A DNA stretch of 64,000 nucleotides from Palsa-147 sp036513895 (lineage in GTDB: Bacteria > Acidobacteriota > Terriglobia > Acidiferrales > UBA7541), in NCBI GenBank assembly GCA_036513895.1, contig DATBYF010000055.1, positions 1 through 64,000 of the forward strand, read 5' to 3'. Positions within the stretch are counted from its first letter, which is position 1. Every line of letters begins with the position of its first letter. The translations under genes and the position numbers were made by a program. A model generated the notes under the pieces. It was not told where the DNA came from, did not search any database, and saw only the letters and a list, made by a program, of their open reading frames with translations. Positions 26,905 through 36,479 of this stretch are shown one piece after another.

Positions 26905-28454
26905 AAACACGTTCCGACACAACCGGAAACGGCATAGATGACGCGCAGTTGATTGTGTCCGGGGTGTCAACGACACTCATACCGGGTAACGGGCGAACGC
27001 TTGCCTCGGCGCGGCGCGATGCCATGCTCCATAAGCTGCGCTATGCGTGGTTGAGGCGAGCCCGACTTCTACGATTCTTCGTATGGGGCGCAGTCATTAG
27101 TCTCATCGTGGCGTTTCTGATTCCGAACCGTTACAAGGTCGTAACGCGGCTCATGCCGCCCGATCAATCGAACAACGCAGGCATGGCGATGCTGGCGATG
27201 CTGAGCGGAAAAACGGGGGGGGGCGGCGCGGCCGCTGGTGGCGCAGGTGCTATCGCCAGCGACTTGCTCGGTCTGAAGAGTCCTGGCGCCCTATTCATAG
27301 GTGTGTTGCAGAGCGCAACCGTGGCGGACCGCCTGATCGATCAATTCCAGCTGAAGAAGGTTTACGGAACGAAATACGACGAAGACACACGAAAAGCGCT
27401 CGCCTCGCACACTGAGATTAACGAAGAAAAGCGCAGCGGCATCATTTCCATCGAGGTGACCGACCGCAATGCGCAGAGAGCGGCGGCGATGGCAGCCGCT
27501 TATGTGGATCAACTTAACCTGCTCGTGGTGCAACTGAACACTTCGGCCGCGCACCGCGAGCGCGTCTTTCTCGAAAACCGCCTCCAGAACGTAAATACCG
27601 ACCTCGAGAAAGATGAAAGAGAATTTGGTGATTTTGCGAGCAAGAATTCCGCCCTTGACGTGCGCGAGGAAGGAAAGGCAATGCTCGACGCGGTCGCCTC
27701 GTTGGAAGGCCAGTTGATCGCCTATCAGTCCGAACTTCAAGGGCTGCGACAGATTTACAGCGACGGCAATGTCCGGGTTCGTTCCGTGCAGGCCCGCATC
27801 ACAGAACTGGAGAACCGCATTGGAGACATGAACGCAGGGTCAAAGACTCCTGGCGCGGCGCCGAAGAATCCCACTGCTACTCCGGGGAGCCCATCCTCAG
27901 CGCCGAGTAATCCAAGCGCCGGATCGAATAGCGCAAGCCCCGATCCTAATAGCGACGCAGGACGTGACTCCGTCTTCCCTTCCATTCGAAAGCTTCCGTT
28001 GCTCGGCGTGACGTATGCCGATCTCTACCGTCGGACGAAAGTGCAGGAAACCGTCTTCGAAGTTCTTACCCAACAGTACGAACTGGCGAAAGTACAGGAG
28101 GCGAAAGAGACCCCCAGCGTAAGGGTGCTCGATCCGGCCAAGGTTCCCGACCATAAGGCTTTCCCTTCCCGGCTCGCCGTTCTGCTAATCGGCACATTTT
28201 GTTCGGTGCTTATAGGACTCTTCTGGGACGCGAGCCGCGAGCGGTGGGAAGCTCTTGATGAAGCCGATTCGCGCAAGGTCTTTGCGCGCGAAGTTTGGCA
28301 TGACATGCGAATTGATTGGGACCAAGTGCGAAGCCGAAGATTTGGCAATGGGACGAAGGCAGCGGTCGAAGTGAAGCGTGAAGATTCGGACTGGCCGAAT
28401 CGCAATGGCGGCGATTCCAACAACGGCGACTCCAACAACGGCCAAGGCACGTAA
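26901..28454 (+). CDS. Wzz/GumC-type polysaccharide chain-length determinant
   Basis: 517 residues from GTG 26901, overlapping the previous stop; AAGGAG lies upstream. Two membrane helices (about residues 55-75 and 415-432) flank a large periplasmic coiled domain, the Wzz arrangement. The Pro/Ser/Asn-rich linker (about 310-350) and the Asn/Gly-rich C-terminus, made by tandem copies of a 15-base unit around 28408-28440, are disordered. No Walker motifs are present, so this is not a BY-kinase of the Wzc type. Such proteins set polysaccharide length and link polymerase to exporter. N-terminal Gly-rich stretch at about 100-120 is unusual. Confidence 0.88.
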   Translation: MKTRSDTTGNGIDDAQLIVSGVSTTLIPGNGRTLASARRDAMLHKLRYAWLRRARLLRFFVWGAVISLIVAFLIPNRYKVVTRLMPPDQSNNAGMAMLAMLSGKTGGGGAAAGGAGAIASDLLGLKSPGALFIGVLQSATVADRLIDQFQLKKVYGTKYDEDTRKALASHTEINEEKRSGIISIEVTDRNAQRAAAMAAAYVDQLNLLVVQLNTSAAHRERVFLENRLQNVNTDLEKDEREFGDFASKNSALDVREEGKAMLDAVASLEGQLIAYQSELQGLRQIYSDGNVRVRSVQARITELENRIGDMNAGSKTPGAAPKNPTATPGSPSSAPSNPSAGSNSASPDPNSDAGRDSVFPSIRKLPLLGVTYADLYRRTKVQETVFEVLTQQYELAKVQEAKETPSVRVLDPAKVPDHKAFPSRLAVLLIGTFCSVLIGLFWDASRERWEALDEADSRKVFAREVWHDMRIDWDQVRSRRFGNGTKAAVEVKREDSDWPNRNGGDSNNGDSNNGQGT

Positions 28455-28467
28455 CGGAATGGGTTGA

Positions 28468-29985
28468 ATGAACGGGACTGGCAACAGCTGGACTGAACAT
28501 TTGAAAACCGCGGTGGCGCCAGCGGCAACGGCGAGCGCACGCGACAGACGCCGTTCGAATGGGTCGAGGCTCGCCGAAACGAGTCGTAACAATCGTCCGC
28601 GGCAGGACGAGTTAACCTCCGTACTTCTAGATTTGGCGTGCATCGGATTAAGCAGCTTTCTCGCTTATCAGTTGCGCATCGCGTCGATTCATTCTTCGGT
28701 TTCGCTATTCGCTATCCGGCAGGACGAGCGCGCTTATGGCGCGTTTGTGATCCTCTACGCAATTCTTGCGGTACTCATTTGCCACAGCGTCGGGCTTTAT
28801 CGAGGGACATGGCGGCTATCCGACGCCGAGGTGGCCGATCGAGTATTCAGGGCGGTATTTTTGGCGACCACCCTGCTAGTCGCGTTCGTGTATTTTTCCG
28901 GTGTGCGGTCTGTCTCGCGGCTGCTGGTCGTGTATGTAGGTATCTTCAACTGGCTTTCGATGACGCTCTGGCGTGTTGTGCAGCGGCGGCGAGCTGAGAA
29001 GACCACCGGCGCCGGGCAGCGTAGTCGAAATGTGTTGATTGTTGGCGCGGGCCGAGTTGGGAAGGAACTCGCAACACTGTTTGAGAGCCATCCGCACTGG
29101 GGATACCGCTTCAAGGGGTTCGTGGATCAAAACGGTGACGGCTCACCGCAAATTCTGGGCAGGCTCGAGGATATCGGGAATGCGATTCGCGCTCATTTTA
29201 TTGATGAAGTTGTGATCACGGTTCCAACGAGAAGAAACCTGGTGAAGTCTGTTGCCATCGAGGCGCGAAAGCTGCGATGCAATCTAAAGGTCGTGCCGGA
29301 TCTCTACGATGGTCTGGGCTGGTTTGCTCCCATCGAATATGTCGGACAATTCCCAGTCATGGAGTTATACGGGGAGCCAATCCCAGAACTCGGACTCTTA
29401 GTGAAACGCAGCATGGATGTCGTTTTCTCCGCGTTGGCGCTGATTGTGTTATCTCCGGTGATGATTGGCGTAGCTGCAGCAGTTCGGTTGGACTCGCCCG
29501 GAAGTATCTTTTACAACTCGCGCCGCGTCGGGAGAAAAGGACGATTTTTCACCTGCTACAAGTTTCGCACGATGATCCTCGAGGCCGATAAACACAAAGC
29601 CCAACTACGCAGTCAGAATGAGCGCTCCGGCCCGTGCTTCAAAATTCAGAACGATCCGAGGATCACCAACGTCGGCCGCTTTCTCAGAAAATATAGCCTC
29701 GATGAGCTTCCGCAATTCTGGAATGTTCTGCGCGGCGACATGAGCCTCGTCGGCCCGCGCCCTCATCCCACCGACGACTTCGAGCAATATAGGTTGGAGC
29801 ACTATCGGCGGCTAGACGTAAAGCCCGGAATCACCGGACTCTGGCAAGTGACGGCGCGGCGTGATCCTTCTTTCGAGACGAATATGGCTCTTGATCTTCA
29901 GTACATCGAACATTGGAATCTCTGGCTGGATCTCGAAATTCTCTGGAAAACGCTCCCTGCCACGTTGCGGGCCGAGGGTTGTTGA
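28468..29985 (+). CDS. Polyprenyl glycosylphosphotransferase (WcaJ/WbaP-like)
   Basis: 505 residues. Four N-terminal membrane helices, a Rossmann-type CoA-binding-like domain (VLIVGAGRVGKELATLFE, about 188-300), one further helix (about 315-340), and a catalytic PGT domain with the family motifs KRSMDVVFSALALIVLSP, CYKFRTM, SLDELPQFWNVLRGDMSLVGPRP and KPGITGLWQV. It transfers a sugar-1-phosphate from a nucleotide sugar to undecaprenyl phosphate at the inner membrane, starting repeat-unit synthesis. It lies 13 bases after wzz, and the following glycosyltransferase starts 12 bases later. Which sugar cannot be read from sequence; glucose is the common one. Confidence 0.93.
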   Translation: MNGTGNSWTEHLKTAVAPAATASARDRRRSNGSRLAETSRNNRPRQDELTSVLLDLACIGLSSFLAYQLRIASIHSSVSLFAIRQDERAYGAFVILYAILAVLICHSVGLYRGTWRLSDAEVADRVFRAVFLATTLLVAFVYFSGVRSVSRLLVVYVGIFNWLSMTLWRVVQRRRAEKTTGAGQRSRNVLIVGAGRVGKELATLFESHPHWGYRFKGFVDQNGDGSPQILGRLEDIGNAIRAHFIDEVVITVPTRRNLVKSVAIEARKLRCNLKVVPDLYDGLGWFAPIEYVGQFPVMELYGEPIPELGLLVKRSMDVVFSALALIVLSPVMIGVAAAVRLDSPGSIFYNSRRVGRKGRFFTCYKFRTMILEADKHKAQLRSQNERSGPCFKIQNDPRITNVGRFLRKYSLDELPQFWNVLRGDMSLVGPRPHPTDDFEQYRLEHYRRLDVKPGITGLWQVTARRDPSFETNMALDLQYIEHWNLWLDLEILWKTLPATLRAEGC

Positions 29986-29997
29986 GGACCCACAACA

Positions 29998-31299
29998 ATG
30001 TCGACGATTGTTGAAGGCCCTCTTTCCAGCAGCGCCAATGTCGCCAATCCGGCGCCAAGCCCGATGCATGCGCATCGACCCGTGTGCATCGCACGCGTAA
30101 TCACGCGTCTGAATCTTGGCGGGCCGGCAGTTCACGTCGTTCTGGCAACGAAGCACCTCGCTCGTCTCGGATTCAAGACGACTCTAATCACAGGAAAGTT
30201 GGCGCCCGGGGAACGGTCCGCCGATGAGTTGATCGCAGAACTGGACGAGCCACCCGTCGTTATTGAGCAACTGGAACGAGATCCTTCGTTCGTGAAAGAC
30301 ATGACGACGTTGCTCCGGCTGATTCGCATCTTTCGGAAAGAGCGCCCAGAGATCGTGCACACGCATACTTCGAAGGCGGGAGCGCTAGGCAGGCTGGCGG
30401 CGTGGATTGCCGGAGTGCCGATCCGTGTGCACACGTACCACGGCCTCGTATTTGCAGAACATTTCTCCGACAGGCGCTCGCGGTTTTACATTGGCCTCGA
30501 ACGTCTACTCGCGCGGCTTAGCACTCGGCTCGTCACGATTAGCCCCAAACAAAAAGCAGATCTCGAGGATAAATTTCACGTCGCGGTTGGAGACCGAATC
30601 GATTGCATTCCCCTGGGCCTCGACCTCGAACCATTTTTGACTCGCCAGGGTCCGTCGTTTGTGCTGCGAGGCAAGCTCGGACTTTCCGCGAGCGACTTTC
30701 TGGTCGGTTGGATTGGACGCCTAGCGCCAATTAAAGATCCGCTTCTCCTAGTGGAAGTCGCGAGACGCGTCGTGGACGCAATTCCCACATGTCACTTTGC
30801 CGTGGTCGGCGATGGTGAACTACGTGGCGAACTCGAGAATGCCGTGCGGCAAGCGGATTTAAACGACAATGTTCACCTGATCGGCTGGCGCACAGACCTC
30901 GCCGAAATCTACAGCGATTTAGACCTGGTGCTTCTCACCTCCAAGAACGAAGGAACGCCCCTTGTCCTCATTGAAACAATGGCGTGCGGGAAGCCGTTCG
31001 TGGCGACGGAGGTAGGCGGAATCCCCGATCTAACCGGCGGAGAGTGCGAGACTGACCAAGAAGTGAAATATTTCGAGAACTGCGCGCTCACTACCCGCTC
31101 GCCAGCTTCATTAACTACGGCGACGATTCGATTGCTTCAGGATGCACAACTCCGCCGATCCATGTCGGAGAAAGCGCGCAAGTTCGTATCGTCGCGTTTT
31201 TCCGCGAATCGCCTGGCTGCGGATCTTGCCGCTCTTTATGAAAGTTTGCTCCAGGAAACCGGTGTCGCTGCGCGTGCTGTCACGGCGCGTGAAGTGTGA
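29998..31299 (+). CDS. Family 4 glycosyltransferase
   Basis: 433 residues with GT-B architecture. An N-terminal Rossmann domain begins at about residue 20 (CIARVITRLNLGGPAVHVVLATKHL); the C-terminal nucleotide-sugar domain shows VGWIGRLAPIKDP, VVGDGELRGELE, and the E-x7-E region SKNEGTPLVLIETMACGKPFVATEVGGIPDL. GT4 enzymes are retaining transferases using nucleotide sugars. It probably adds the second or later sugar of the repeat unit to the lipid carrier on the cytoplasmic face. It sits tightly between the initiating phosphotransferase and the flippase. Confidence 0.92.
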   Translation: MSTIVEGPLSSSANVANPAPSPMHAHRPVCIARVITRLNLGGPAVHVVLATKHLARLGFKTTLITGKLAPGERSADELIAELDEPPVVIEQLERDPSFVKDMTTLLRLIRIFRKERPEIVHTHTSKAGALGRLAAWIAGVPIRVHTYHGLVFAEHFSDRRSRFYIGLERLLARLSTRLVTISPKQKADLEDKFHVAVGDRIDCIPLGLDLEPFLTRQGPSFVLRGKLGLSASDFLVGWIGRLAPIKDPLLLVEVARRVVDAIPTCHFAVVGDGELRGELENAVRQADLNDNVHLIGWRTDLAEIYSDLDLVLLTSKNEGTPLVLIETMACGKPFVATEVGGIPDLTGGECETDQEVKYFENCALTTRSPASLTTATIRLLQDAQLRRSMSEKARKFVSSRFSANRLAADLAALYESLLQETGVAARAVTAREV

Positions 31300-31351
31300 A
31301 CGATGCCGGCGAAATGATCGAAATTAGGCAGTCGATGAACGGGACCCGTCT

Positions 31352-32947
31352 ATGATCGTGACGAAACTCATGCGTTCCTCGGCCGCGCTGGGTGTGGCTG
31401 CGATTGCCGTCAGCGCTGTCACGTTTCTCAAAACGATGCTTGCCGCGCGTTACTTCGGCGTGAGCGGAGCAATGGACGCGCTGAACGTTGTGATCGCTCT
31501 CCCGAATCTTGCCGGAGGAATCCTGCTGGGCGCATTGCAGGCGAGCGTTGTCCCCGTCCTGGTCGATTACTACGAAAAGGGCCGGCCATCCGATGCGCGG
31601 AAACTCATCATTCGCACTGCGTGGAAAGTGTCTATGGCAGCACTCATCCTCGGAGCAGCGTACTGGTTCTTCAGCAGCGCATACCTGCACGCCGTAGGCT
31701 CCGGGCTCGATGCATTCAACCGCTCACTCGCATTCCAGATGCTTCCCTGGGCCGCCGTCGTTTTGCCGATCAACGGGTGCATCGCAGTTTTGAGTTGTCT
31801 TCTGATGGCACGCGAGCGGCTCGTCGTGCTCGCATATCTGCCGTGCACCTCCTCGGCGCTGGCAATCCTTTTTCTTTTACTCGGGCATAGCCTCGGTACT
31901 CCAGCCTTGGTCTACTCCCTCACTTTAGGGACCTTATTGCAACTCATGATCCTCCTGGCTATCGCCATGCGCCTGTGGGGCATTCGACCCGATTCTCTTC
32001 GGTCGTCTTCTTTCAAACATCCGCAGTTGCCCGCTACATTTTATCCGTTACTTCTGGCGTCGAGCTTCGGACTCACGAACATGATCGTAGATCAAGCATT
32101 CGCCTCGCCGCTCGGCCCCGGAAGCGTGACGGCGCTGACTTATGCGATTAGCTTAAATAGCTTGCTCTCGCAGGTAACGATTTTCGCTGCAGCAACCGTG
32201 CTCTTCCCCGTGTTTTCCAAAATTTCCGCGAATCAGCGTCCCGACGAGCTCAGAAATCTTCTGCGGCGCGTGTTCGAAGCTGGCCCCATGATTTTCTTTC
32301 CGTTGACGGTCGCCGTGCTCGTTATGGGACGTCCTCTCGTGTGGCTTTTGTTCGGCCACGGCGAATTCGGAATTTCCGCCGCCGGATTGACAGCTCGAGC
32401 GTGGTCCGGCTACGCCGTATCTCTTGTTCCGTTTTTTTGGGGAATCGTTTTGACCCGTGTGTATCACGCAATTCAGCGCCCCAAAGTTCTGGTGTGGGCC
32501 GGAATGTTGGGATTGGTGCTAAACGCGGGCCTCGACTATCTGTTCGCGAAATTTTGGGGCGTCATGGGAATCGCGTTGAGCACTTCGGTGGTCTACGTTG
32601 CCGTGACCGCCATTCTCATTTGGAGAGCGCAGAAGGATGTGGGTTCAATCCTTACGCCCTCGGTCGTGAGCACCGCTGCAAAAGCGTTCTTTGCCAGCGT
32701 CGTGCTCTGGATTGAAGTTAAAGCGATAGGTATGCCCGCTGATCTCTCAAGCATTTCGAAAATGAAACTGATGATGTGGGTGATTTTTGTCTCAGTTGTG
32801 GCCGCGGGCTCGTATCTTGGAATCGGTGTGCTGCTCAAGATGCCTTTGCATTTGCTAGTGCGCCGGCGATCGCTCGGGGATATCTCTGCTTCTGAAAGTC
32901 CTCTCGCCATCGCGGAACTCGAAACGAGCGACGTCATTCTGAAGTGA
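31352..32947 (+). CDS. MurJ/Wzx-type lipid-linked sugar flippase
   Basis: 531 residues with about 14 membrane helices and MviN/MurJ features: an N-terminal segment with KTMLAARYFGVSGAMDALNV, DAFNRSLAFQMLPW, and YALSLNSLLSQ/ALTYAISLNS-like helix 7. Its size and sequence fit MurJ more than O-antigen Wzx, although both belong to the MOP exporter superfamily. Because it lies inside a polysaccharide operon between two glycosyltransferases and a methyltransferase, I infer that it flips the completed repeat unit; a role in lipid II flipping cannot be excluded. Start ATG 31352 follows a weak GGGA site. Confidence 0.85.
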   Translation: MIVTKLMRSSAALGVAAIAVSAVTFLKTMLAARYFGVSGAMDALNVVIALPNLAGGILLGALQASVVPVLVDYYEKGRPSDARKLIIRTAWKVSMAALILGAAYWFFSSAYLHAVGSGLDAFNRSLAFQMLPWAAVVLPINGCIAVLSCLLMARERLVVLAYLPCTSSALAILFLLLGHSLGTPALVYSLTLGTLLQLMILLAIAMRLWGIRPDSLRSSSFKHPQLPATFYPLLLASSFGLTNMIVDQAFASPLGPGSVTALTYAISLNSLLSQVTIFAAATVLFPVFSKISANQRPDELRNLLRRVFEAGPMIFFPLTVAVLVMGRPLVWLLFGHGEFGISAAGLTARAWSGYAVSLVPFFWGIVLTRVYHAIQRPKVLVWAGMLGLVLNAGLDYLFAKFWGVMGIALSTSVVYVAVTAILIWRAQKDVGSILTPSVVSTAAKAFFASVVLWIEVKAIGMPADLSSISKMKLMMWVIFVSVVAAGSYLGIGVLLKMPLHLLVRRRSLGDISASESPLAIAELETSDVILK

Positions 32948-32954
32948 GGATGAG

Positions 32955-33983
32955 TTGAAACCTGAACTCCTGAACGTGCTTTGCTGCCCCGAATGCCACG
33001 GATCTTTGCGCGCACTCGACGTCCAGCAGAAGCAGGGCCGGTGGCAATCCGGCACATTGGAATGCCAATGTGGCCAGCGCTTCGCCATTCGCGATTTTAT
33101 TCCGCGCTTCGTCACCGACGACGCCTACGTGGATAACTTCAGCTATGAGTGGACCATCCACTCGAAAACGCAAATCGATTCGCAGGCTTCATCCCGCTCG
33201 TGGACAACCTTTTTCGAGAAGACCGGCGTTACACCTGAAAGCCTTCGCGGCAAGCGTGTCCTCGACGTGGGCGTAGGCTCGGGGCGTTTCGCCGATGTCG
33301 CAAGCAAGTGCGGCGCGGACGTAATCGGGATTGATTTGAGCTTCTCCGTCGATGCCGCGCGCCGTACCTTCGAATCACGCGACAACGTCCAACTCGTTCA
33401 AGCCGACGTATTCGGGTTGCCGTTTCGGCCCGGCACCTTCGACTTCATTTACAGCATCGGTGTCTTGCACCACACTCCAGATTGCCGCCGCGCGTTCGAG
33501 CGCCTCCCCCGGTTGTTGATTCCGGGTGGACAGATTGCGGTGTGGGTCTATGCATCCGATCTGCGACGGCCCTCAATGGACATAAAAAAATTGAGCGTGA
33601 AAGATCGGCTTCGCCTGGCCGCTCATCGCTGGTCCACCGCTGCGTCTGACACCTATCGCGTAATTACGGTGCGGCTCAACAAGCGATTGCTATATCTGAT
33701 GTGCTACGTGGCCGTTCCCTACGGCCCGCTCGCGCGCGTTCCGCTGCTTGGCAATCTTCTGAAAGTCGCGCTGCCGATGAGCAGCGAAAAAAAAGCAGCT
33801 TGGCGAGTCCTCGATACGTTTGATTGGTATTCGCCGCGATACCAATCCAAACATACGTATGAGGAAGTGATGCAATGGTTCAAAGCCTCGAATTTGACCG
33901 ATATCACGCCGAATGAACAATGGCCGGTTGCCGTCCGCGGTACGCTCGCGGCAACTGAGAAGGCCAAAGGAAACGCTGCGTGA
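32955..33983 (+). CDS. SAM-dependent methyltransferase with Trm112-like zinc ribbon
   Basis: 342 residues from TTG 32955, with GAGGATGAG directly upstream. The first 55 residues are a Trm112-like zinc ribbon (LCCPECHGSL, then ECQCGQRF). A class I methyltransferase fold follows (about 95-230: VLDVGVGSGRFADVASKCGADVIGIDLS, ADVFGLPFRPGTFDFIYSIGVLHHTPD). The C-terminal part is helical with a hydrophobic hairpin (about 235-260). It probably methylates a sugar of the repeat unit or a lipid-linked intermediate. The stop overlaps the next GTG start, indicating coupled translation. Confidence 0.85.
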   Translation: MKPELLNVLCCPECHGSLRALDVQQKQGRWQSGTLECQCGQRFAIRDFIPRFVTDDAYVDNFSYEWTIHSKTQIDSQASSRSWTTFFEKTGVTPESLRGKRVLDVGVGSGRFADVASKCGADVIGIDLSFSVDAARRTFESRDNVQLVQADVFGLPFRPGTFDFIYSIGVLHHTPDCRRAFERLPRLLIPGGQIAVWVYASDLRRPSMDIKKLSVKDRLRLAAHRWSTAASDTYRVITVRLNKRLLYLMCYVAVPYGPLARVPLLGNLLKVALPMSSEKKAAWRVLDTFDWYSPRYQSKHTYEEVMQWFKASNLTDITPNEQWPVAVRGTLAATEKAKGNAA

Positions 33984-35125
33984 AACGGCGCATACGTATC
34001 GCCTTTTTTATCGGTTCCCTCGGCCGGGGCGGAGCGGAGAATCAACTACTCCATCTCCTCGGGCGACTGGACACATCAGTTTTCGATACCCGCCTGATTC
34101 TCTTGCACGGTGAAGGAAGAGAGCGCGCGGACGGCTTGGTGCCGCAAATTACGGTTCTGGACCACACCAATGAGTCGTTTCGTTATCACGGAGGCAGAAT
34201 CGCTCGCGCCAGCCGGACGTTGTGGAAACTGCAAAAATGCTTCCGCAACACTCGGCCAGACATTCTGCATTGTATTTTGCCGACTGCGTGTGTGCTCGGT
34301 GTTGCCGCGGGAAGACTTTCTGGAGTGCCACAGATAATTTGTAGCCGGCGCGCGCTTGTGGAGAGTTATCGCTCCGCGGGCGTTCTCACCTGGAGCGACC
34401 AGCAGGCCATGCGGCGGGCGGATATTGCATTGGCAAATTCGGCCGCTGTTTCGCATGAACTAAGCTCTCGCGACGGCGTCCGTCCGGAACGAGTGCGCTT
34501 GATTTACAACGGAGTTGACGTTCATGCCTTTCAATCCGCTTCTCCAAACGGTCTGCGCAGCTCGGTGAGTGCCTCTCCAGAATCGGTCCTGATAGGGACG
34601 ATAGCGAATTTCTTCTCGTACAAGAGGCATGTGGATCTCGTCGAAGCTGCACGCATGTTGGTGCCCAAGTATCCATTCGTGCGATTCGTTCTCAGCGGCC
34701 GCGAAGAAGGAACACAGCGCATGATTCGTGGCGAGATAGAGCGGCTTGGACTACAGGATCACTTTAGCGTTCTAAATGAGACGCCAAACGTCGTGCCCTT
34801 GTTCAAATCTTTGGACATTTACGCCTGTTCCTCTGAAACAGAGGGATTCTCGAATGTCTTGCTGGAGGCAATGGCTGCGGGAAAACCCGTCGTTGCAACT
34901 TCAGTGGGTGGAAACCCGGATGCAGTCTCCGACGGACAGACGGGCATATTGGTTCCCCCTCGCGATCCGGCGGCCCTCGCATCTGCGCTGGAGAAACTAA
35001 TAAATAATGGCGATCTGCGCCGCCGAATGGGCGACGCCGGATTGCAGCGGGTGTCGAAAGAATTTTCACTGGACGCCATGGTCCGGCGGCATCACGATCT
35101 TTATTCGTCTCTGTCAGGCGGTTAG
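33980..35125 (+). CDS. Family 4 glycosyltransferase
   Basis: 381 residues from GTG 33980, overlapping the preceding stop by four bases (GTGA), with AAGGA upstream. GT-B fold: N-terminal FFIGSLGRGGAENQLLHLL, then NGVDVHAFQ, IGTIANFFSYKRHVDLVEAA, and the donor-site segment SSETEGFSNVLLEAMAAGKPVVATSVGGNPDAV. It presumably adds another sugar to the repeat unit at the cytoplasmic membrane. A second GT4 enzyme together with the PGT gives a minimum of three sugars per unit, unless one enzyme acts more than once. Confidence 0.92.
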   Translation: MKRRIRIAFFIGSLGRGGAENQLLHLLGRLDTSVFDTRLILLHGEGRERADGLVPQITVLDHTNESFRYHGGRIARASRTLWKLQKCFRNTRPDILHCILPTACVLGVAAGRLSGVPQIICSRRALVESYRSAGVLTWSDQQAMRRADIALANSAAVSHELSSRDGVRPERVRLIYNGVDVHAFQSASPNGLRSSVSASPESVLIGTIANFFSYKRHVDLVEAARMLVPKYPFVRFVLSGREEGTQRMIRGEIERLGLQDHFSVLNETPNVVPLFKSLDIYACSSETEGFSNVLLEAMAAGKPVVATSVGGNPDAVSDGQTGILVPPRDPAALASALEKLINNGDLRRRMGDAGLQRVSKEFSLDAMVRRHHDLYSSLSGG

Positions 35126-35137
35126 CGTAACGATTGC

Positions 35138-36451
35138 ATGCTCACATCAGCGACAAGCTTATTTGGTCTCACGCTCTTGGGCGCTCTCGCGGTTTTTACG
35201 GCGATCCGTCCTCGCCCCGCGTTGATGTGTTTCATTTTCTGCGTTCCGTGTCCGGGCCTGCCGGACTGGCTGGGCTTCGATCCGCGCTTGTACTGGGCGT
35301 TCTTTCTCGGCGCCTACGCTCTCTATTTGTCCTTTTCGAGTGGCGAGTCAAAACTTTCCCGAAGTGCGGTGATGGCGTGGCTCGGCTTCGTCGCTCTCGC
35401 CGCGATCATACTTTGGCAGAATCATTTCGGTCTCGCTGGCGAGGATCTCGACAACGCGTTCTCATTCTTTCGATATTTCATCGCGGGAAGCCTGGTTTTC
35501 TTGGCTTTCCGGCAGCTTGTGAACACTCAGGAGGAAATGAAGCGTTTCGTTCCTGTATTCGCATTATCAGTTCTTTGCGTCGGCGTTGAAGGTCTCGGGG
35601 AAGCGATTTACAGTTATGCCGAAGGCGGCGGTGGCCGAATCGTGGGTGTGTTTGGAAATGCAAATTACCTGGCTGGATTTCTCGCCCTCAGTGTTTCCAT
35701 TCTGTTGCTCTTCCATCGCCACGGATTAAGCCCCGGACGATCGCGCATCCGGACATTGCTCAGGGTTGCGATCGCCGCGGCGACGTTGTGCTGCATTGCC
35801 ACTTTTTCTCGTGGCGGCACTACGGCCCTGATTCTGGGAATGTCGTTGCATTGGTTTTTCCTAATCAACCCCAAAATGAACGTGAAGCGTCTCGTACTGG
35901 CGTTGATTCCGGCGGCGCTTACGATCGTTATTCTAACCACGGGCCAATTGATGTCCGTTCGCTTCCGAGTTACTTATTCAGATGATCCGAATACACTGGA
36001 TACTGCGACCGTGAACCAGGGTGTCGAGGACCTTTCGCGGCTGGAAGCAGCTCTCTACGCCATAGACTTGTTCCAGCAACACCCGATATTTGGATCGGGT
36101 ATTGGTACGTTCGCAGCTACAAATTACAAAAATACTGGAAACTACGTCGCCAATCATGACACCTACCTCGAAGTTCTGACTGGCACGGGACTCGTTGGCT
36201 TTGCTCTGATTGCCGGAATTATTTGGGCGTTGGTCAGCGACCTGACACCACCGCAGCGACTGTCGTTAGGCGCCGTCCTTGGCGTCACGTTGGCCGTCGG
36301 TGCGACCACCGATTTGATGCAAGCTCTTGAGTTCTTTTCCGTGCTCGCACTGGCGCACAGTTTCGTCTCGCGTTGCGTCGAAGCTGAATCCGTAGAACCA
36401 CTGAACGAATACGTAATGAGCGAATACCCGATGAGTGAGTATCCCGGATAA
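35138..36451 (+). CDS. O-antigen ligase/polymerase-family membrane protein (Wzy-like)
   Basis: 437 residues, about ten to twelve membrane helices with a Wzy_C-type large periplasmic loop (about residues 270-360) containing HPIFGSGIGTFAATNY and HDTYLEVLTGTGLVG, a hallmark of O-antigen ligases and Wzy polymerases. In this operon it most likely polymerises lipid-linked repeat units in the periplasm. The tail carries a small tandem repeat (MSEYP twice, encoded near 36415-36440), perhaps recent slippage. Twelve bases separate it from the preceding GT4 gene. Confidence 0.88.
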   Translation: MLTSATSLFGLTLLGALAVFTAIRPRPALMCFIFCVPCPGLPDWLGFDPRLYWAFFLGAYALYLSFSSGESKLSRSAVMAWLGFVALAAIILWQNHFGLAGEDLDNAFSFFRYFIAGSLVFLAFRQLVNTQEEMKRFVPVFALSVLCVGVEGLGEAIYSYAEGGGGRIVGVFGNANYLAGFLALSVSILLLFHRHGLSPGRSRIRTLLRVAIAAATLCCIATFSRGGTTALILGMSLHWFFLINPKMNVKRLVLALIPAALTIVILTTGQLMSVRFRVTYSDDPNTLDTATVNQGVEDLSRLEAALYAIDLFQQHPIFGSGIGTFAATNYKNTGNYVANHDTYLEVLTGTGLVGFALIAGIIWALVSDLTPPQRLSLGAVLGVTLAVGATTDLMQALEFFSVLALAHSFVSRCVEAESVEPLNEYVMSEYPMSEYPG

Positions 36452-36479
36452 TGAATTTCGGAGATAACGAAGATAACGA

